A stretch of DNA of 48,389 nt from Ramicandelaber brevisporus (taxonomy: Eukaryota; Kickxellomycota; Ramicandelaberales; Ramicandelaberaceae): contig MU602681.1 of NCBI GenBank assembly GCA_025201865.1, forward strand, positions 37,720-86,108. The letters run 5' to 3'. Position numbers and translations under genes: made by a program. Numbering within the stretch: position 1 is the stretch's first letter; every line of letters starts with the position of its first letter. The notes under the pieces were generated by a model, which did no database searches, had not been told where the DNA came from, and saw nothing but the letters and a program-made list of their open reading frames with translations. Of the stretch, positions 27,990-39,112 are shown one piece after another.

Positions 27990-28862
27990 CTATCGTCTAG
28001 CAAGTTGGTACGAAATGATGATACTAAACAAATCATACAATGAAAACTCTGGCCAGTATTTTGATACAAATGCCATATGACACGGCTGACCACGAGATGC
28101 TTGCCACATCATAAAGTCGGACAGCCTGATTTCACCGCTAGTTCGCACCAGTAGATCCAGCGGTATCGATACGCAGTCATCATCGCCTCCGCCTTCGAAC
28201 GCTGGCTGATTCATTCTCAAATTGCGCTCAATGTCCTCCACTGTAATTTCTGCCGGGCTGTTTTGTAGCAGTGCATGGTTGACTGAAGTCTCGATAGAAT
28301 GCGCAATTTCTTCTGAGCCCAAATATGCAAAGCAAATGTTTAGCACCGGCCCAGTATGCTTTGCTGTTGCTTGCATAGTCTTCTCAACTGCTTCCCTCAA
28401 ATCTGTCGGCAGTAAATCCTTGTTTCCAATGACTCGTATCCTTGCCTGATGCTTCTTGATTGTCGGTGAATTAGTCGCAAGATCCACCAGTTTGTGTCTC
28501 GCCAAATTCATCAATCCATCAACCTCGTCCTTTGACCGGTTGAAATTGTCGATACTGAAAGCATATACAGAAACACATTCCACTCCCAAATCAAGACACC
28601 AGCTGAGAACCTGCTCAAGCTTTGAAGCTCCGCTCTTGTGGCCCTCAATGACGTTGGCATTGAGGCTGTTGCGTGCAAATCGCCGGTTTCCATCCATGAT
28701 GAACGCAATATGGCGAGGAACTGGGCCGGCTCGAAGTGTGTTGAGTGCAAGGCTGCGGAAACCGTTAGAGACTGTAGTGGATACTGCATCGTAAGCTGAC
28801 CAGAAAAGCGGCTGCCAGTCCGGCATGCTGCTCGGCGGCGGAGGTGGTGAGGAGCTGCTCAT
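27990..28862 (-). CDS. RER2: cis-Prenyltransferase (dehydrodolichyl diphosphate synthase subunit)
   Basis: Elongates farnesyl diphosphate with isopentenyl diphosphate in cis to make the polyprenyl diphosphate precursor of dolichol, at the ER. 290 aa. The catalytic entry motif HIAFIMDGNRRFA carries Asp57. SVYAFSIDNFNRSKDEV follows, and the C-terminal motif RTSGEIRLSDFMMWQ (240-254) binds pyrophosphate. These are the Rer2/Srt1/DHDDS hallmarks. The RxG end motif is missing, as usual where the partner NUS1/NgBR supplies it. The N-terminus has a short Ser/Pro run and an amphipathic stretch but no clear TM helix. SRT1-type activity cannot be told apart from sequence. The dolichol kinase gene lies 246 bp upstream on the same strand. 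Confidence 0.93.
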   Translation of the reverse strand: MSSSSPPPPPSSMPDWQPLFWSAYDAVSTTVSNGFRSLALNTLRAGPVPRHIAFIMDGNRRFARNSLNANVIEGHKSGASKLEQVLSWCLDLGVECVSVYAFSIDNFNRSKDEVDGLMNLARHKLVDLATNSPTIKKHQARIRVIGNKDLLPTDLREAVEKTMQATAKHTGPVLNICFAYLGSEEIAHSIETSVNHALLQNSPAEITVEDIERNLRMNQPAFEGGGDDDCVSIPLDLLVRTSGEIRLSDFMMWQASRGQPCHMAFVSKYWPEFSLYDLFSIIISYQLARR

Positions 28863-29108
28863 CTTTCGTTGCTGCCGCTGCTGTCGTTACTGCTGTGAGA
28901 TGGAGGGGAGGAGCAGGGAAGTAGAGAGGCGTCGTTGTCGTGGTGGAGATCTAGATAGATCTGCTCTTGTGAATTTTTGGCTTTTGGCTTTTGCGTCTGA
29001 AAAGTTTGGGGAAACGTGGCGGAATTACGGCGGTGATGATTGATGAAAGAGGAGAGGAGAGAGAGCGCAAAGAAAGGAGACGGTTAAAACTGTGAATGTA
29101 GAAAATTG

Positions 29109-31016
29109 TTAATTACGGCCGGGACCATAAGAGGCGGATCCATCAATCTGCCAAAATGACGCGGGCCGTGAAATGACATCGAGAGAGTCGTCCAGAATGA
29201 TCTTCCAAATGTGAGGCGTGTACTGTAGCGCACACTGAAGAATATGGCCGAGTGCGTACAATGTCACGGGTAATACAATGTTATCACATTGATACGACAA
29301 TGCCTCTAATAGAGCCACAAACACAACCGACGGAACAAGGACAAAGACCCATTGAGACCATGAGACGGCGCTCTCAACAGATGAGAAAGAGGAAGAGGAA
29401 GCTAGGCGTGTGATGCAGGAGATTGCCAGAAGAGAGCCGACGATGAATGCCGCAGTGCCCTCAATGCTCTTCTTTGTACCTGGCCACCGATGTCTTCCAA
29501 ACCGTTTGCCACACACTGATGCCAGGGAGTCACCTAAGCCAAGCACCAAGACGCCAGACAATGCAAACACGACGCTCAATTGTGGTAGCGGCTGGGACAC
29601 CGTTGATGGAGATGTAGAAAGCGAGAGAAACACAGGAGATAAACAGCCAATCAGCAGATAAAAGTGGGAAGTAACGACGGGACCAGCGTCGCGACCATCC
29701 GTTCCAGATATAAATGATTGTAAGAAATAAGAGATGCCACCGGTAGAACCAGGCAAAAGGTCGAAAATACGCACGCATTCCAAACAGACAAAGGCCGCCA
29801 GGGCAACGGTAAAGGCAAGATGGAGAAACAGGGGAGCAGCAATGTAGCCCGGCACAAACATGAGCACGACGAGCAAATGGAAATACTTGCGCCGCAAATC
29901 AATCATGCGAGCCATCTCTGCTTTGTGGGTAGCATCGTCGTCGGTATCACCACCATTGTCATCATCGCGTTTATCTTTGACGACAGCGGTGTCGAGTTTG
30001 ATGAAGATGGCGATGGAGACACCAATAAGAGCTGACCAGTAGGCAATCAATGCGAGATGAACCGGATTCGTGAAGATGAACCGCAGCAGCCACGAAATTG
30101 GCTCAACGGACGTATCTCGATAGATGAGCGCGCATGTAATAGCTGCGTAGCTACACAAGGCAGCACCGAATATACCAAGACGAGCCACGATATCCTTTGG
30201 AGACGCCACAAACAGTCGGCTGGCAAGTGCTGCTGTGCTTGCAACAACTGTCATGGCCGATATTGAACTCTGTGCGGTCGACTTGATCACATCTTGCTGG
30301 CCATCACCAGTGAAGTTGACACAGTCGCAAAGTAACAGAGACAAAGTCGATGCAATAATCGCCACCTCGCCCTGCGTAAATGTCCGATACAAGAACTGTG
30401 GAATGAGATACTGCCGAAGCAGGTTGTATGTAACGATGCCAACCCAAACGACATTGCGGTTAAAAATAGGCATGACGGTGTAGTCCAAAATAGCAGCCAT
30501 TGAATATGACAATCCGCACGTGGCAATCATGTTCACCAACATCGATGCTACTGAAGTCGGGTAGGGCCGGATAATGTGTGGTACAGCAAGAGCTAGCACA
30601 CGATGGATGACAAGACTAATAGTGAAGATAGTAGATAGGGCTAGCGCAGAGTTCCAACGTGCCACAGCAGCCGTGTCCGGAGATGAGGCTGAGACATCAA
30701 CGAGGGTGGTTCGAGCGACCTGGGCTGCCATAGCCAACGGAACCAGCAACGCTGCGCATGCGAGACCCTGCTCAGGCGACTGTCTGTACAATCCGCTATT
30801 GCTGCTATCGTCGTTGCTGCCGTCGTTCTGATCTGCAGTGCCATCTTCGGCAAGAGTGTGTTTAGAACCCTCGACTGCAAACTCTGGTCGGCTGAGAAGA
30901 AAAGCTACGGTGACGCTGAGTCCCAATGGAACTGCCAACTGCGGGACAAGACTGCCATGAAGAACCACAGACAGGACAGCGGCTCCTGCCAGCAGAACAG
31001 CGTCCTTATCACGCAT
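29109..31016 (-). CDS. SEC59: Dolichol kinase
   Basis: CTP-dependent phosphorylation of dolichol in the ER membrane, giving dolichyl phosphate for N-glycosylation, O-mannosylation and GPI synthesis. 635 aa with about a dozen or more hydrophobic helices. A cytosolic acidic loop (Asp-rich, about 355-370) precedes RRKYFHLLVVLMFVPGY. The CTP-binding block LGLGDSLASVCGKRFGRH and then KKSIEGTAAF covers about 492-525. The conserved CDNIVLP follows at about 577. Order and spacing match Sec59/DOLK. It acts in the same pathway as the adjacent cis-prenyltransferase. Its start is 194 bp from that of PAN2 on the other strand. Confidence 0.93.
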   Translation of the reverse strand: MRDKDAVLLAGAAVLSVVLHGSLVPQLAVPLGLSVTVAFLLSRPEFAVEGSKHTLAEDGTADQNDGSNDDSSNSGLYRQSPEQGLACAALLVPLAMAAQVARTTLVDVSASSPDTAAVARWNSALALSTIFTISLVIHRVLALAVPHIIRPYPTSVASMLVNMIATCGLSYSMAAILDYTVMPIFNRNVVWVGIVTYNLLRQYLIPQFLYRTFTQGEVAIIASTLSLLLCDCVNFTGDGQQDVIKSTAQSSISAMTVVASTAALASRLFVASPKDIVARLGIFGAALCSYAAITCALIYRDTSVEPISWLLRFIFTNPVHLALIAYWSALIGVSIAIFIKLDTAVVKDKRDDDNGGDTDDDATHKAEMARMIDLRRKYFHLLVVLMFVPGYIAAPLFLHLAFTVALAAFVCLECVRIFDLLPGSTGGISYFLQSFISGTDGRDAGPVVTSHFYLLIGCLSPVFLSLSTSPSTVSQPLPQLSVVFALSGVLVLGLGDSLASVCGKRFGRHRWPGTKKSIEGTAAFIVGSLLAISCITRLASSSSFSSVESAVSWSQWVFVLVPSVVFVALLEALSYQCDNIVLPVTLYALGHILQCALQYTPHIWKIILDDSLDVISRPASFWQIDGSASYGPGRN

Positions 31017-31210
31017 CTATCGGCAGAGGGAGCGAGAGAGGGGGAGAATGAGATTTAGAAGACTTGGGGGTAGTTGTTATTTTTTGTTGGTTCACGAAGC
31101 GGCAACAGGAAAGACAGAAGTGAAGTCTGCCTCTTTTCGCCTCACCAAACAACAACAGCAAAAACAACAGTAACAGCAACAGCAACAGCAACAGCAGCGA
31201 GAACTGTAGT
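31017..31210. promoter_or_regulatory. Short divergent promoter, dolichol kinase / PAN2
   Basis: 194 bp between divergent ATGs. The part at 31148-31199 is a CAACAG/CAGCAA repeat leading almost directly into the PAN2 ATG. Confidence 0.55.
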
Positions 31211-32794
31211 ATGGAGTCACCTGAACTTGGTGGTTCGACGGTTAGCGTATGGGAAGCTGGTGCACAGCTGCAGTCTCCGGATGAGATCAACGGTTCGTAT
31301 GTCACTGCGATCGGCTTTGATAGCGCTCAATCGCTGTTTTGGACCGGCTATGACACTGGCCGTATCACGGCTTACTGGCACGACGCTGCACAGCCTGACC
31401 AGCCATTCTCGTACACGTCGCTTCGAGCCCACGACGGCCCTGTTCTCGGCATCAAGTCTCGTCCTAGCGATGGATACTTGCTCAGTGTTGGCCAATCTAG
31501 CCTACGCCTTGCCAACCAGCGCGGCATGACGCTGTATCAGCATCGTGCTCAGCCTGCAGAAGTGTATACGTGCATGTCAACTGCGAACAATCGCCTTGTC
31601 AATGACGGCGCGGTAGTTGCGCAGTCCACTGGCACGATCCAAATGATTGACTTCGAGAAGCAAGTCGTGGCTCGCTCGTTTTATGGACCGTTCTTTACAA
31701 ATGTGGTTGAGGTGTTTGAAACCAACACGCTGGTGGCTGCCTCATCTTCAGGCATTGTATCACTGTTTGATGTCCGTACAATAGCTCGCATCCACGAACC
31801 TGTCAAGTTGCACTCGGTTAATCTCGCTGGATGTGCAATTGGCTCCAATGGCACAATTTATACCTGCGGAACGAGCGAGCCAGCTGAGGGCGATGATTCA
31901 CCGATAGCCTCTCTTGAGCGATTTGATATTCGTGCAATGAAGACATTGCCAAGGATTGTGACCGAAGACCAACTGTCTCATATTGCAATTCTGCCCGCAA
32001 ACGAGCATCACGGCGAAGCATTAGTCTCAGCTACATTCTCTGGATACTGGTCTATTGCTTCGCTCAGCTCGATTACACTTGCTGATTCTGATGCCACATT
32101 GGATGGCTTGTATAGCGGCGATATTGGACTTCCAGAAGATGTTGCACCAACGGCAATGTCAACTTCAGCATCTGGACAGCTGGTTGCAATTGGTGATAAT
32201 CTGGGCACAGTCTGCACATTCTACGATGCAGTATCTAAGCGAGCTGTAGTTTCTGAATCTGGGGAATGCCCGACTGAATGGGCAGAACCTGAGCAGCAGC
32301 CACTGTTTGATAAACCAATGTCAGTCGATGGGAATGAGCCATTGAGCACAATTGGGATGCCACGCTATTCTGGGCAACTGCTGTCAGCTTGGCCGCCCAA
32401 CCTTGTTTTCCAAGAAGGAACCGAGGCTCCTCAAATTGGTCCAAATATACTGAGCAGAGTCAGATGGAATGGTTATATTGGAAATGTGCCTCAACAGCCA
32501 AAACAGCGATCAAACAAGCGTAGAAATCAATCTCACCTGCGTATTCTGCCATCATTACGAACTCCTTCTGAGGTTATTGCTGCAGATCAAGAGTCTGCAT
32601 CGGCATCAGCCGCTCTAACAATTGGAACACCGCGTCGTAGTCCATATGTACCGGCTCGCTCACCTGATCCACCCTCGGTTACAAGCATGAAACTGAGCTA
32701 TCAACAGCAGCATATTAAATCAACGGACATGCCATCACCTAGATTCCTCTCGGAACAAGTTTCATCCGAAAGTAAAGGCAGCTCTATCAACTAT

Positions 32795-32840
<46 letters not shown>

Positions 32841-35188
32841 GTGGCAGTGGTTATTTCAATAGCAGTGAGATACAGGCACTCTCGAAATCAACAGCTCAGC
32901 AAAGAAAGCAGGCGAGGGCAGATCGAGAATTAAGCCAATTGGAGCTTAATGGAATGCCACGCTATTATCGAAATATCGAAATTAAAATATCTAGATTTGG
33001 TATAGATGACTATGACTTTGAATACTACAACAATACAACTCATAGTGGATTGGAGAATTTAGTTCCAAACAGCTATGCAAACGCTCTATTCCAGGCACTT
33101 TATTGCACTCCATTGTTGGGTGACATAGCCAGACTGCATGCATCTGCCAGCGGCACAGCCATATGCTCAGAGGATACTTGTCTATTGTGTGAATTGTGGT
33201 TTTTGTTCAAGATGCTGCAGGATGCAAATGGTAGAAACTGTCACGCATCCAACATCTTGAGAGCAATCAATCTAACTCCAGCAGCAGCCTCATTAAATGT
33301 GTTTGAACCAATTCCACCAACTGCCGATACTAGCTATGGACAGATGACAATGAGATTGTTCGAGCTAATTACTTCGAGATTGAATTTGATGGCTAAGCCT
33401 CCAGCATCCATTGCAAAGTCACATGAGGCACTATTTAAATGGAAAACAGATTCTCCGATTCCTGCAAACATATTTAGCTCGGAAGGTGATTTGAGCAATA
33501 CGAGCAATACCAGTAGCAATCATACTGCAATCAGTCAATTATATGGGTTGGAATTTAAAGGGTTGATTGAATGCGAATGTGGTGCTCAAACCAGCACTGA
33601 TACCAGAGCATTCACTGTGGAATTGGCTACTTCGTCATCCATGGTTTCTATAGCAGCAACAACAGCATCAGTAGCAGCACCACTGGCAGTACCGGCTTTG
33701 TCAACTTCGTCATCGATACTGGATGGCGTTTCGTCAACCGCAGTCTCGCCTTCAGCATCAATGGAGTCTCTGTTGCCAGCTACATCCGGACCAGAGGCAT
33801 TCTGCAGTGCAGTTGAACAGTCACTTAGTGTTAATCGACCAATGAGAATCTTCTGTAAATCATGCAAGAAACACGTTGATCACGTCAAGTATTCAAACAC
33901 GCTGACTGCTCTGCCTCGAGTGCTAGTTATTACATGTCCGCCCTTATTGCATGAAGGATTTGAATCTGCCCTAGCGAATGTAATGGCAATTGCAGCGCAA
34001 AGCAACGATATCAACCCGCCAGCTACAAACCTTGGCATAATTCCAAAGCTGGTTCGTATCACTGTTAAAAGTGATGGTGTGGCCGTTGAGGCTGTGGATG
34101 CAAATTCTGATACCCAGATTGAAGAAAGTGACTTGGATTCGGCAATCTATGAACTGTCTTCAGTTGTGTGTGAAGTATTGGAGCAAGATAAACCATCCCA
34201 CATGGTCACTATTGGACAGCCACTACAGGAGCAGCAGCAGCAGTCACCAGGTGATGGCGACTCGCAGAACACTTCATCAGATCCACAGTCAAATAAATGG
34301 ATGCTGTTTAATGATTTCCTGGTTAGACCCATCCCTGAAGATGAAACTCTACGCGTATGGACTCCATGGAAGCGTCCAACTATAATCACATTTGCTCGTC
34401 GTGACATTGTGACATCCGCTTCTCCAGCACTGCACCATCCTTTGCCCATTGACTTCTCAGCCTTGCTACAGCAACCCAAATTGACCAAAAACAAGAAGGT
34501 TCTCTTTGTTCCGCTCGTCAATGTAGAGCTGCCTCACAAAGGAATGATTTGTGCTCTTGACGCTGAATTTGTCATGCTGGATAAAGGCGACTCTGAACTG
34601 CGCAGTGATGGCACATCAATTGTCATTAAGCCCGACCGCAAAGCTCTGGCTAGACTCAGCATTGTCCGCGGCAATATCGACAGTCCTCTGTTTAGTGTAC
34701 CATTTGTTGATGACTACATTATTGCAGTCGAGCCCGTTGCCGACTATGTGACTCGATATAGTGGCATTCGACGCAACGATCTCACTCCAAACAAGTCCAA
34801 GTATCATTTGGTTTCTCGCAAAACTGCGTATTGCAAGCTGCGCACGCTGATTGACGCGGGTTGTATCTTTGTCGGCCATGGTTTGCGCAACGACTTGCGT
34901 GTTCTCAATGTGTTTGTGCCTCCAGATCAGCTGATTGATACCTCGACACTGTTCCAGTCAAAACAGCACCGCCGTATTGTGTCACTGCGCTTCTTGGTGT
35001 GGTTCTTGTTCAATGAGGATATCCAGCGAAGTGAACACGATTCCATCGTGGATGCACAGTCAACATTGAAAGTCTATACGGAGTACAAGAAGTTAGTGGA
35101 AGTTGGTCAGTTTGAGGAGACATTGGAGCGTTTGTATCGAGCCGGCAACGAGCTAGGATGGGTTCCTCAAGCTCCTCACAAGGCTTAA
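31211..35188 (+). CDS. PAN2: PAN2, catalytic subunit of the PAN2-PAN3 deadenylase
   Basis: Poly(A)-specific 3' exonuclease that trims mRNA tails in the cytoplasm with PAN3. 1325 aa. WD40 propeller (about 20-350), a linker with a run of 15 Asn (529-543), a catalytically inactive USP-like domain (about 600-1080) opening with GLENLVPNSYANALFQALY, where a protease would have its Cys, and a C-terminal DEDD exonuclease (about 1100-1310). Exonuclease residues are visible: Asp1117 and Glu1119 in ALDAEFVM, Asp1228 in GHGLRNDLRVL, and His1276/Asp1281 in HDSIVDAQS. The USP part has Cys pairs (CECGAQ, CKSCKKH), suggesting a zinc finger is kept. A Ser/Ala/Thr-rich insert lies at about 815-860. Confidence 0.96.
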
Positions 35189-35553
35189 ACGCAATTATAC
35201 CTTCATCTTCATCTTTTCCTCTTCTTTTAAGCTATTAACTAACTAGCAGCCAAGTCAAGTCAAGTCAAGTGCAATACAATGCAATGCAATGCCAGACTGC
35301 ACTGATGCGAGTTTTCTTTTTATTCTCGAACCTGCTCGACTTGTTCCTGAAAAAAAGCGAACAGGTTTACATTCTCTCCTAGAGACTGCTTCTACTGTTG
35401 TTACTGTTGCTTCTATTGCTATTGTTGCTGTTGCTTTTACTGTTGTTAGTGGTGGCCCGCAAACTTTCACCTCCAACTTCCAACTCCCAACTTCCAACTC
35501 CAACCTCGCCCGTAAATCTTGATCGAATCGCAGCAACTTCTTCCCCAGCATCA
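35189..35553. promoter_or_regulatory. PAN2 3' end and GET3 leader
   Basis: Contains CAAGT tandem copies at 35251-35270 followed by CAATG/CAATA units to about 35292. The stretch 35383-35460, in frame with GET3, reads as almost pure leucine codons (TTG/CTG/TTA) but has no ATG after an in-frame TAG at 35380. It is taken as leader, not protein. Confidence 0.55.
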
Positions 35554-36546
35554 ATGGCAGATCAGGCTTCTGAATACGACTTTGAGCCATACGAGGGCTC
35601 TCTCAAGAATGTTCTTGAGCAGGATTCTCTTCGGTTCATCTTCTGTGGCGGCAAGGGCGGCGTTGGCAAGACAAGTACGTCATGCTCTCTCGCCGTCAAG
35701 CTCTCCGAGTCTCGCGAGCGAGTCCTTCTCATCTCCACCGATCCCGCTCACAACCTGTCTGACGCCTTCAAGCAAAAGTTCACCAAGACGCCTACTCTGG
35801 TCAACGGCTTCACCAACCTGTATGCAATGGAAATCGACCCCACTGGATCAATCCAAGAAATGCTCGCTCAGTCTGAGGGCGGTGCGATGACAGCCATGAT
35901 GCAGGACTTGATGTTTGCAATTCCCGGTGTTGACGAAGCAATGGGTTTTGCCGAGGTGATGAAGCTGGTTGAAAGCATGGATTACTCTACAGTTGTGTTT
36001 GATACTGCTCCAACTGGCCACACTCTTCGCTTCTTGTCATTCCCAACTGTGCTTGAGAAGGCTCTGACCAAGATTAAGGATCTCAGCGGCCGGTTTGGTC
36101 CGATGATTCAGCAAATGTCGGGAATGATGGGCGTCCAAGCCAACAACGAGGACATGTTCAAGAAGCTCGAAGATATGCGCTCAGTTGTTGTCAAAGTCAA
36201 CACCCAGTTCCAAGACCCTGATCTCACCACGTTCATCTGTGTCTGCATTTCGGAATTCCTGTCGCTGTACGAAACTGAACGCATGATTCAAGAGCTGACA
36301 TCGTATGGAATCGACACACACAACATTGTGGTTAACCAGCTGCTGTTCCCAAAGAAGGAGTCGAACTGCGAGTTTTGTTCAGTGCGTTACAAGATGCAGC
36401 AAAAGTACCTGGAGCAGATTTACGAACTGTATGAGGACTTCCATATCACTCGGCTGCCACTGTTGAACAAGGAGATTAGAGGCGTAGAAGACATTCGCGA
36501 GTTTTCAAAGATGCTGGTAACGCCATACGAGCCACCGTCCGAGTAA
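35554..36546 (+). CDS. GET3: GET3, ATPase for tail-anchored protein delivery
   Basis: Cytosolic homodimeric ATPase that carries tail-anchored proteins to the ER receptor GET1/GET2. 330 aa, the standard length. The deviant Walker A is [10 protein letters not shown] (32-41). Switch I is [10 protein letters not shown], switch [15 protein letters not shown], and the A-loop-type segment lies near the end. The zinc-clasp CxxC is at 272-275 (CEFC), which separates GET3 from bacterial ArsA. The helical client-binding region (about 90-210) is Met-rich ([22 protein letters not shown]) as in active GET3. The ATG at 35554 was chosen as the first in-frame ATG and begins a standard GET3 N-terminus. Confidence 0.96.
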   Translation: MADQASEYDFEPYEGSLKNVLEQDSLRFIFCGGKGGVGKTSTSCSLAVKLSESRERVLLISTDPAHNLSDAFKQKFTKTPTLVNGFTNLYAMEIDPTGSIQEMLAQSEGGAMTAMMQDLMFAIPGVDEAMGFAEVMKLVESMDYSTVVFDTAPTGHTLRFLSFPTVLEKALTKIKDLSGRFGPMIQQMSGMMGVQANNEDMFKKLEDMRSVVVKVNTQFQDPDLTTFICVCISEFLSLYETERMIQELTSYGIDTHNIVVNQLLFPKKESNCEFCSVRYKMQQKYLEQIYELYEDFHITRLPLLNKEIRGVEDIREFSKMLVTPYEPPSE

Positions 36547-37105
36547 TCACCATCAATCTCTATAATAATTTAAAGCACATTTCCATCATCTTTTTTTTTA
36601 CTTATTTATACCGCTCAATTGGTATCTAATAAGATATTAGTAGGCATAAACAGTTGCGCTTTGGCCAAGCTATCGCTGTTTTATATTAAAACAGTCCATT
36701 CCTTTGCAGTGCAGTCAACTCCATCCAATGGAACAGCTCTCTTTGTGGACTGAGAATGCAAATTGAGACGTTGATTGCAGCCACCGATGCACATGTTGAC
36801 AGATTAGTGTACCCGCTTCTGAATAGAACTCGAGGCTGTGCAGGCGAACACAGTTGGCGCAAGCGCGCACCCAACAGCTGTGAATGATGTCAACAGATGA
36901 TTGCAGATTGGCCAATGCGACGCCTGGCCCAACCACAGTGGTCTCTGGGGGACTCTACTCTCAGCCTCAGCGACTATTTTAGCCACGACGCATCTATAGT
37001 AGAACCTTGTCTTCCTCATCTCACCTCTTCCTCTCAAACAACCCTACTTTTTTCTTCACTTTTCCTCACCAGCTCGAACACGGTCTCGTTCCTTCATCTC
37101 ACCTG
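36547..37105. promoter_or_regulatory. Intergenic region, GET3 to metallopeptidase
   Basis: 559 bp with a T-rich 3' end after GET3, then unremarkable mixed sequence. The last 110 bp before the next ATG are CT-rich and G-poor. The frame of the next gene is open back to a TTG at 37007 but has no upstream ATG. No gene seen. Confidence 0.5.
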
Positions 37106-39112
37106 ATGCTCTCTTCTCTGCCACCACGAGGCCCACCCGGCCCTGTTATCGACAATATTCGCGACGGTGAGACTGTTCACCAGCGTGTTTTGATTCTGTT
37201 TGGACGCGTCTCGCTTGCCCACGGTGTCGCTCCTGGCCACACTCCCTTCGTCTCGGTGCACAGCAACAATGGCGGATATCCAGCGCAGTCCTGGCCCATT
37301 AACAGTGGGTACTGGAAGGCGCTCTGCGTTCTTGAGCCTGGTTTGAACACGGTGACGGTCGTGACCGAGGACGGCTCAGCTCGTCCATACTCCAACATTA
37401 GCATCAACTACACGCCGCAGCTGGACGCTCCGCCACTGCGTCTGGTGATTGTTGCGGCCAAGGACAGCGACATGACGTTCGATGCGCCGCCAGATCGCCG
37501 TGGTCCAGGCCAGAATGACTTACAGAGCGCCATTGCTCGACTTCGCTGTGCGGCGTATCTGTGGCAGGCGTTCATGTCCGAGAACATGTATCGCCATGGG
37601 TTTGGACGCCGTACATTCCGCCTCGAAGAGGACGTCGATGTTGACACATTGAGCTCTGCTGATGCCAAGTCCGGTACCCGCCGCCTCACTGCCAAGGTTC
37701 ATGTCCTTCGTTCGCAGTTTACAATGGAGGAGATTCGCGACCCGCACCGTTCCCAGCAGTACAGTCCAAAGGATGGCGAGCAGATGCGCGAGAACCAGTT
37801 TGATATCGCCGGAATGGCTCTCGATGCCGCCAAGGATGAACTTGGATTCGGTGAGCCTGCTTATATCGCCTGTCTGTCGCTCGACTCTAAGTGGGACCCA
37901 GAGATGCGCCTTATCCGTGGTCATGCTGCCCTTGGTGGCGGCACTGATGAGCGCCGTCTGGCTGTGTTCGGCTCGCACACTACATTCACTTGGCCAGCAT
38001 CTCTTGAAGGCGTTGTCCCAGCGTTTACAGATAGTACGCCGACTGACACACGTTATACTTCAAATGATAACGGTGAATGTGGCGTGAACTGGAAATGCTG
38101 CAACATTGGCATGGGTGCTTTCTTGCATGAGGTTGGTCACGCTCTCACGCTGTCGCATACCCCAACGGGCATCATGAGTCGCGGCTTCAACAATTTCAAT
38201 CGTACGTTTATGATTGTTGAGCCTGGATACGCCGCACCAGTATTGCCAGCTAACGAGAATGGTGCGCATTGGCACCGTGTCGACTCTGTTCGTCTCCGTT
38301 TCCATGAATGCCTGCGCATGCCATCTGACACTCATCGTCGCATCATGCTGCGCGCTGAGACTGATGGCTCCATGCGCAGCATCCAATGTTTCCCAGCCAG
38401 CGGCGGTCGCATCATCATGAAGTGCCACGCAGGTATCGCAATGGTTGAGGCATGGGTCAACGATAGCTACAAGCACCACGTTGAGTTCCCGCTTGGCCAG
38501 GTTGGTGTAGTTGATCCACCCAAGCAAGTTGAAATCAACATTGAAGAGATAGCTGCGACCTGTGGCGCTTCCGGCAGCTGCAAAATCAAGCTTGAAATCA
38601 CCAGTGCCAACCAAGGCATCCACATCATCGAGGACGCTCGTGCCTTCTTGCGCGAATCTGTCGTCCAGATTGCACCACGCAACTTTGGACAGTCGCCAAT
38701 CTCTGCCATGAAGACCAGCAAGCTCGGCTCCGGCCAGATGGAGGGCTCTCGCTCATACCAAGTCGTCTTCCCGAATGCCCCGCTGGAGCGCATCGTTATC
38801 CATCACGGCTCGTACATTGACGGAATCCACTTCTTCTTTGCAGACGGCAGTGACAAGCTCTGTGGAAACCGTAACGCCAATGTTCTGGACTTCCCGCTGT
38901 TTGGAGATGAGCGCATTGCGTACATTAAAGTGCGCGCTGGATTCTGGATCGATGGGTTTGAGATTTTCACAACAAGCGGCCGCTCAACTGGATGGATTGG
39001 TAGCCATGGTGGTGGCGAGCACATTCTGGATGTCCCCGAAGGCACTCAGTTGGCTGGATTTGAGGTGTCATGCGCTTCATGGCTTGACTCCATCTGCGCC
39101 ATCTATGTTTAA
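37106..39112 (+). CDS. Putative zinc metallopeptidase with C-terminal jacalin-like domain
   Basis: 669 aa, resembling the fungal family that includes yeast YIL108W (Pfam Metallopep, PF12044, from memory). An N-terminal beta-rich part begins PRGPPGPVIDNIRDGETVHQ. The zincin motif HEVGHALTLSH gives zinc ligands His341, His345, His351 and catalytic Glu342. GIMSRGFNNFNRTF follows, a Met-turn-like segment. About residues 530-669 form a jacalin-type beta-prism: repeated RIVIHHGSYIDGIHFFFADG and AYIKVRAGFWIDGFEIFTTSG, ending WLDSICAIYV. Jacalin domains usually bind mannose-type sugars. No signal peptide is visible, so despite a lectin-like domain it may act inside the cell. Substrate unknown. Confidence 0.88.
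   Translation: MLSSLPPRGPPGPVIDNIRDGETVHQRVLILFGRVSLAHGVAPGHTPFVSVHSNNGGYPAQSWPINSGYWKALCVLEPGLNTVTVVTEDGSARPYSNISINYTPQLDAPPLRLVIVAAKDSDMTFDAPPDRRGPGQNDLQSAIARLRCAAYLWQAFMSENMYRHGFGRRTFRLEEDVDVDTLSSADAKSGTRRLTAKVHVLRSQFTMEEIRDPHRSQQYSPKDGEQMRENQFDIAGMALDAAKDELGFGEPAYIACLSLDSKWDPEMRLIRGHAALGGGTDERRLAVFGSHTTFTWPASLEGVVPAFTDSTPTDTRYTSNDNGECGVNWKCCNIGMGAFLHEVGHALTLSHTPTGIMSRGFNNFNRTFMIVEPGYAAPVLPANENGAHWHRVDSVRLRFHECLRMPSDTHRRIMLRAETDGSMRSIQCFPASGGRIIMKCHAGIAMVEAWVNDSYKHHVEFPLGQVGVVDPPKQVEINIEEIAATCGASGSCKIKLEITSANQGIHIIEDARAFLRESVVQIAPRNFGQSPISAMKTSKLGSGQMEGSRSYQVVFPNAPLERIVIHHGSYIDGIHFFFADGSDKLCGNRNANVLDFPLFGDERIAYIKVRAGFWIDGFEIFTTSGRSTGWIGSHGGGEHILDVPEGTQLAGFEVSCASWLDSICAIYV

Noticed and set aside
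37007-37105. Longer N-terminus for the metallopeptidase
   Set aside because: The extra frame begins at TTG, not ATG, and encodes a Ser/Phe-rich stretch from a CT-rich leader. The ATG at 37106 is preferred.
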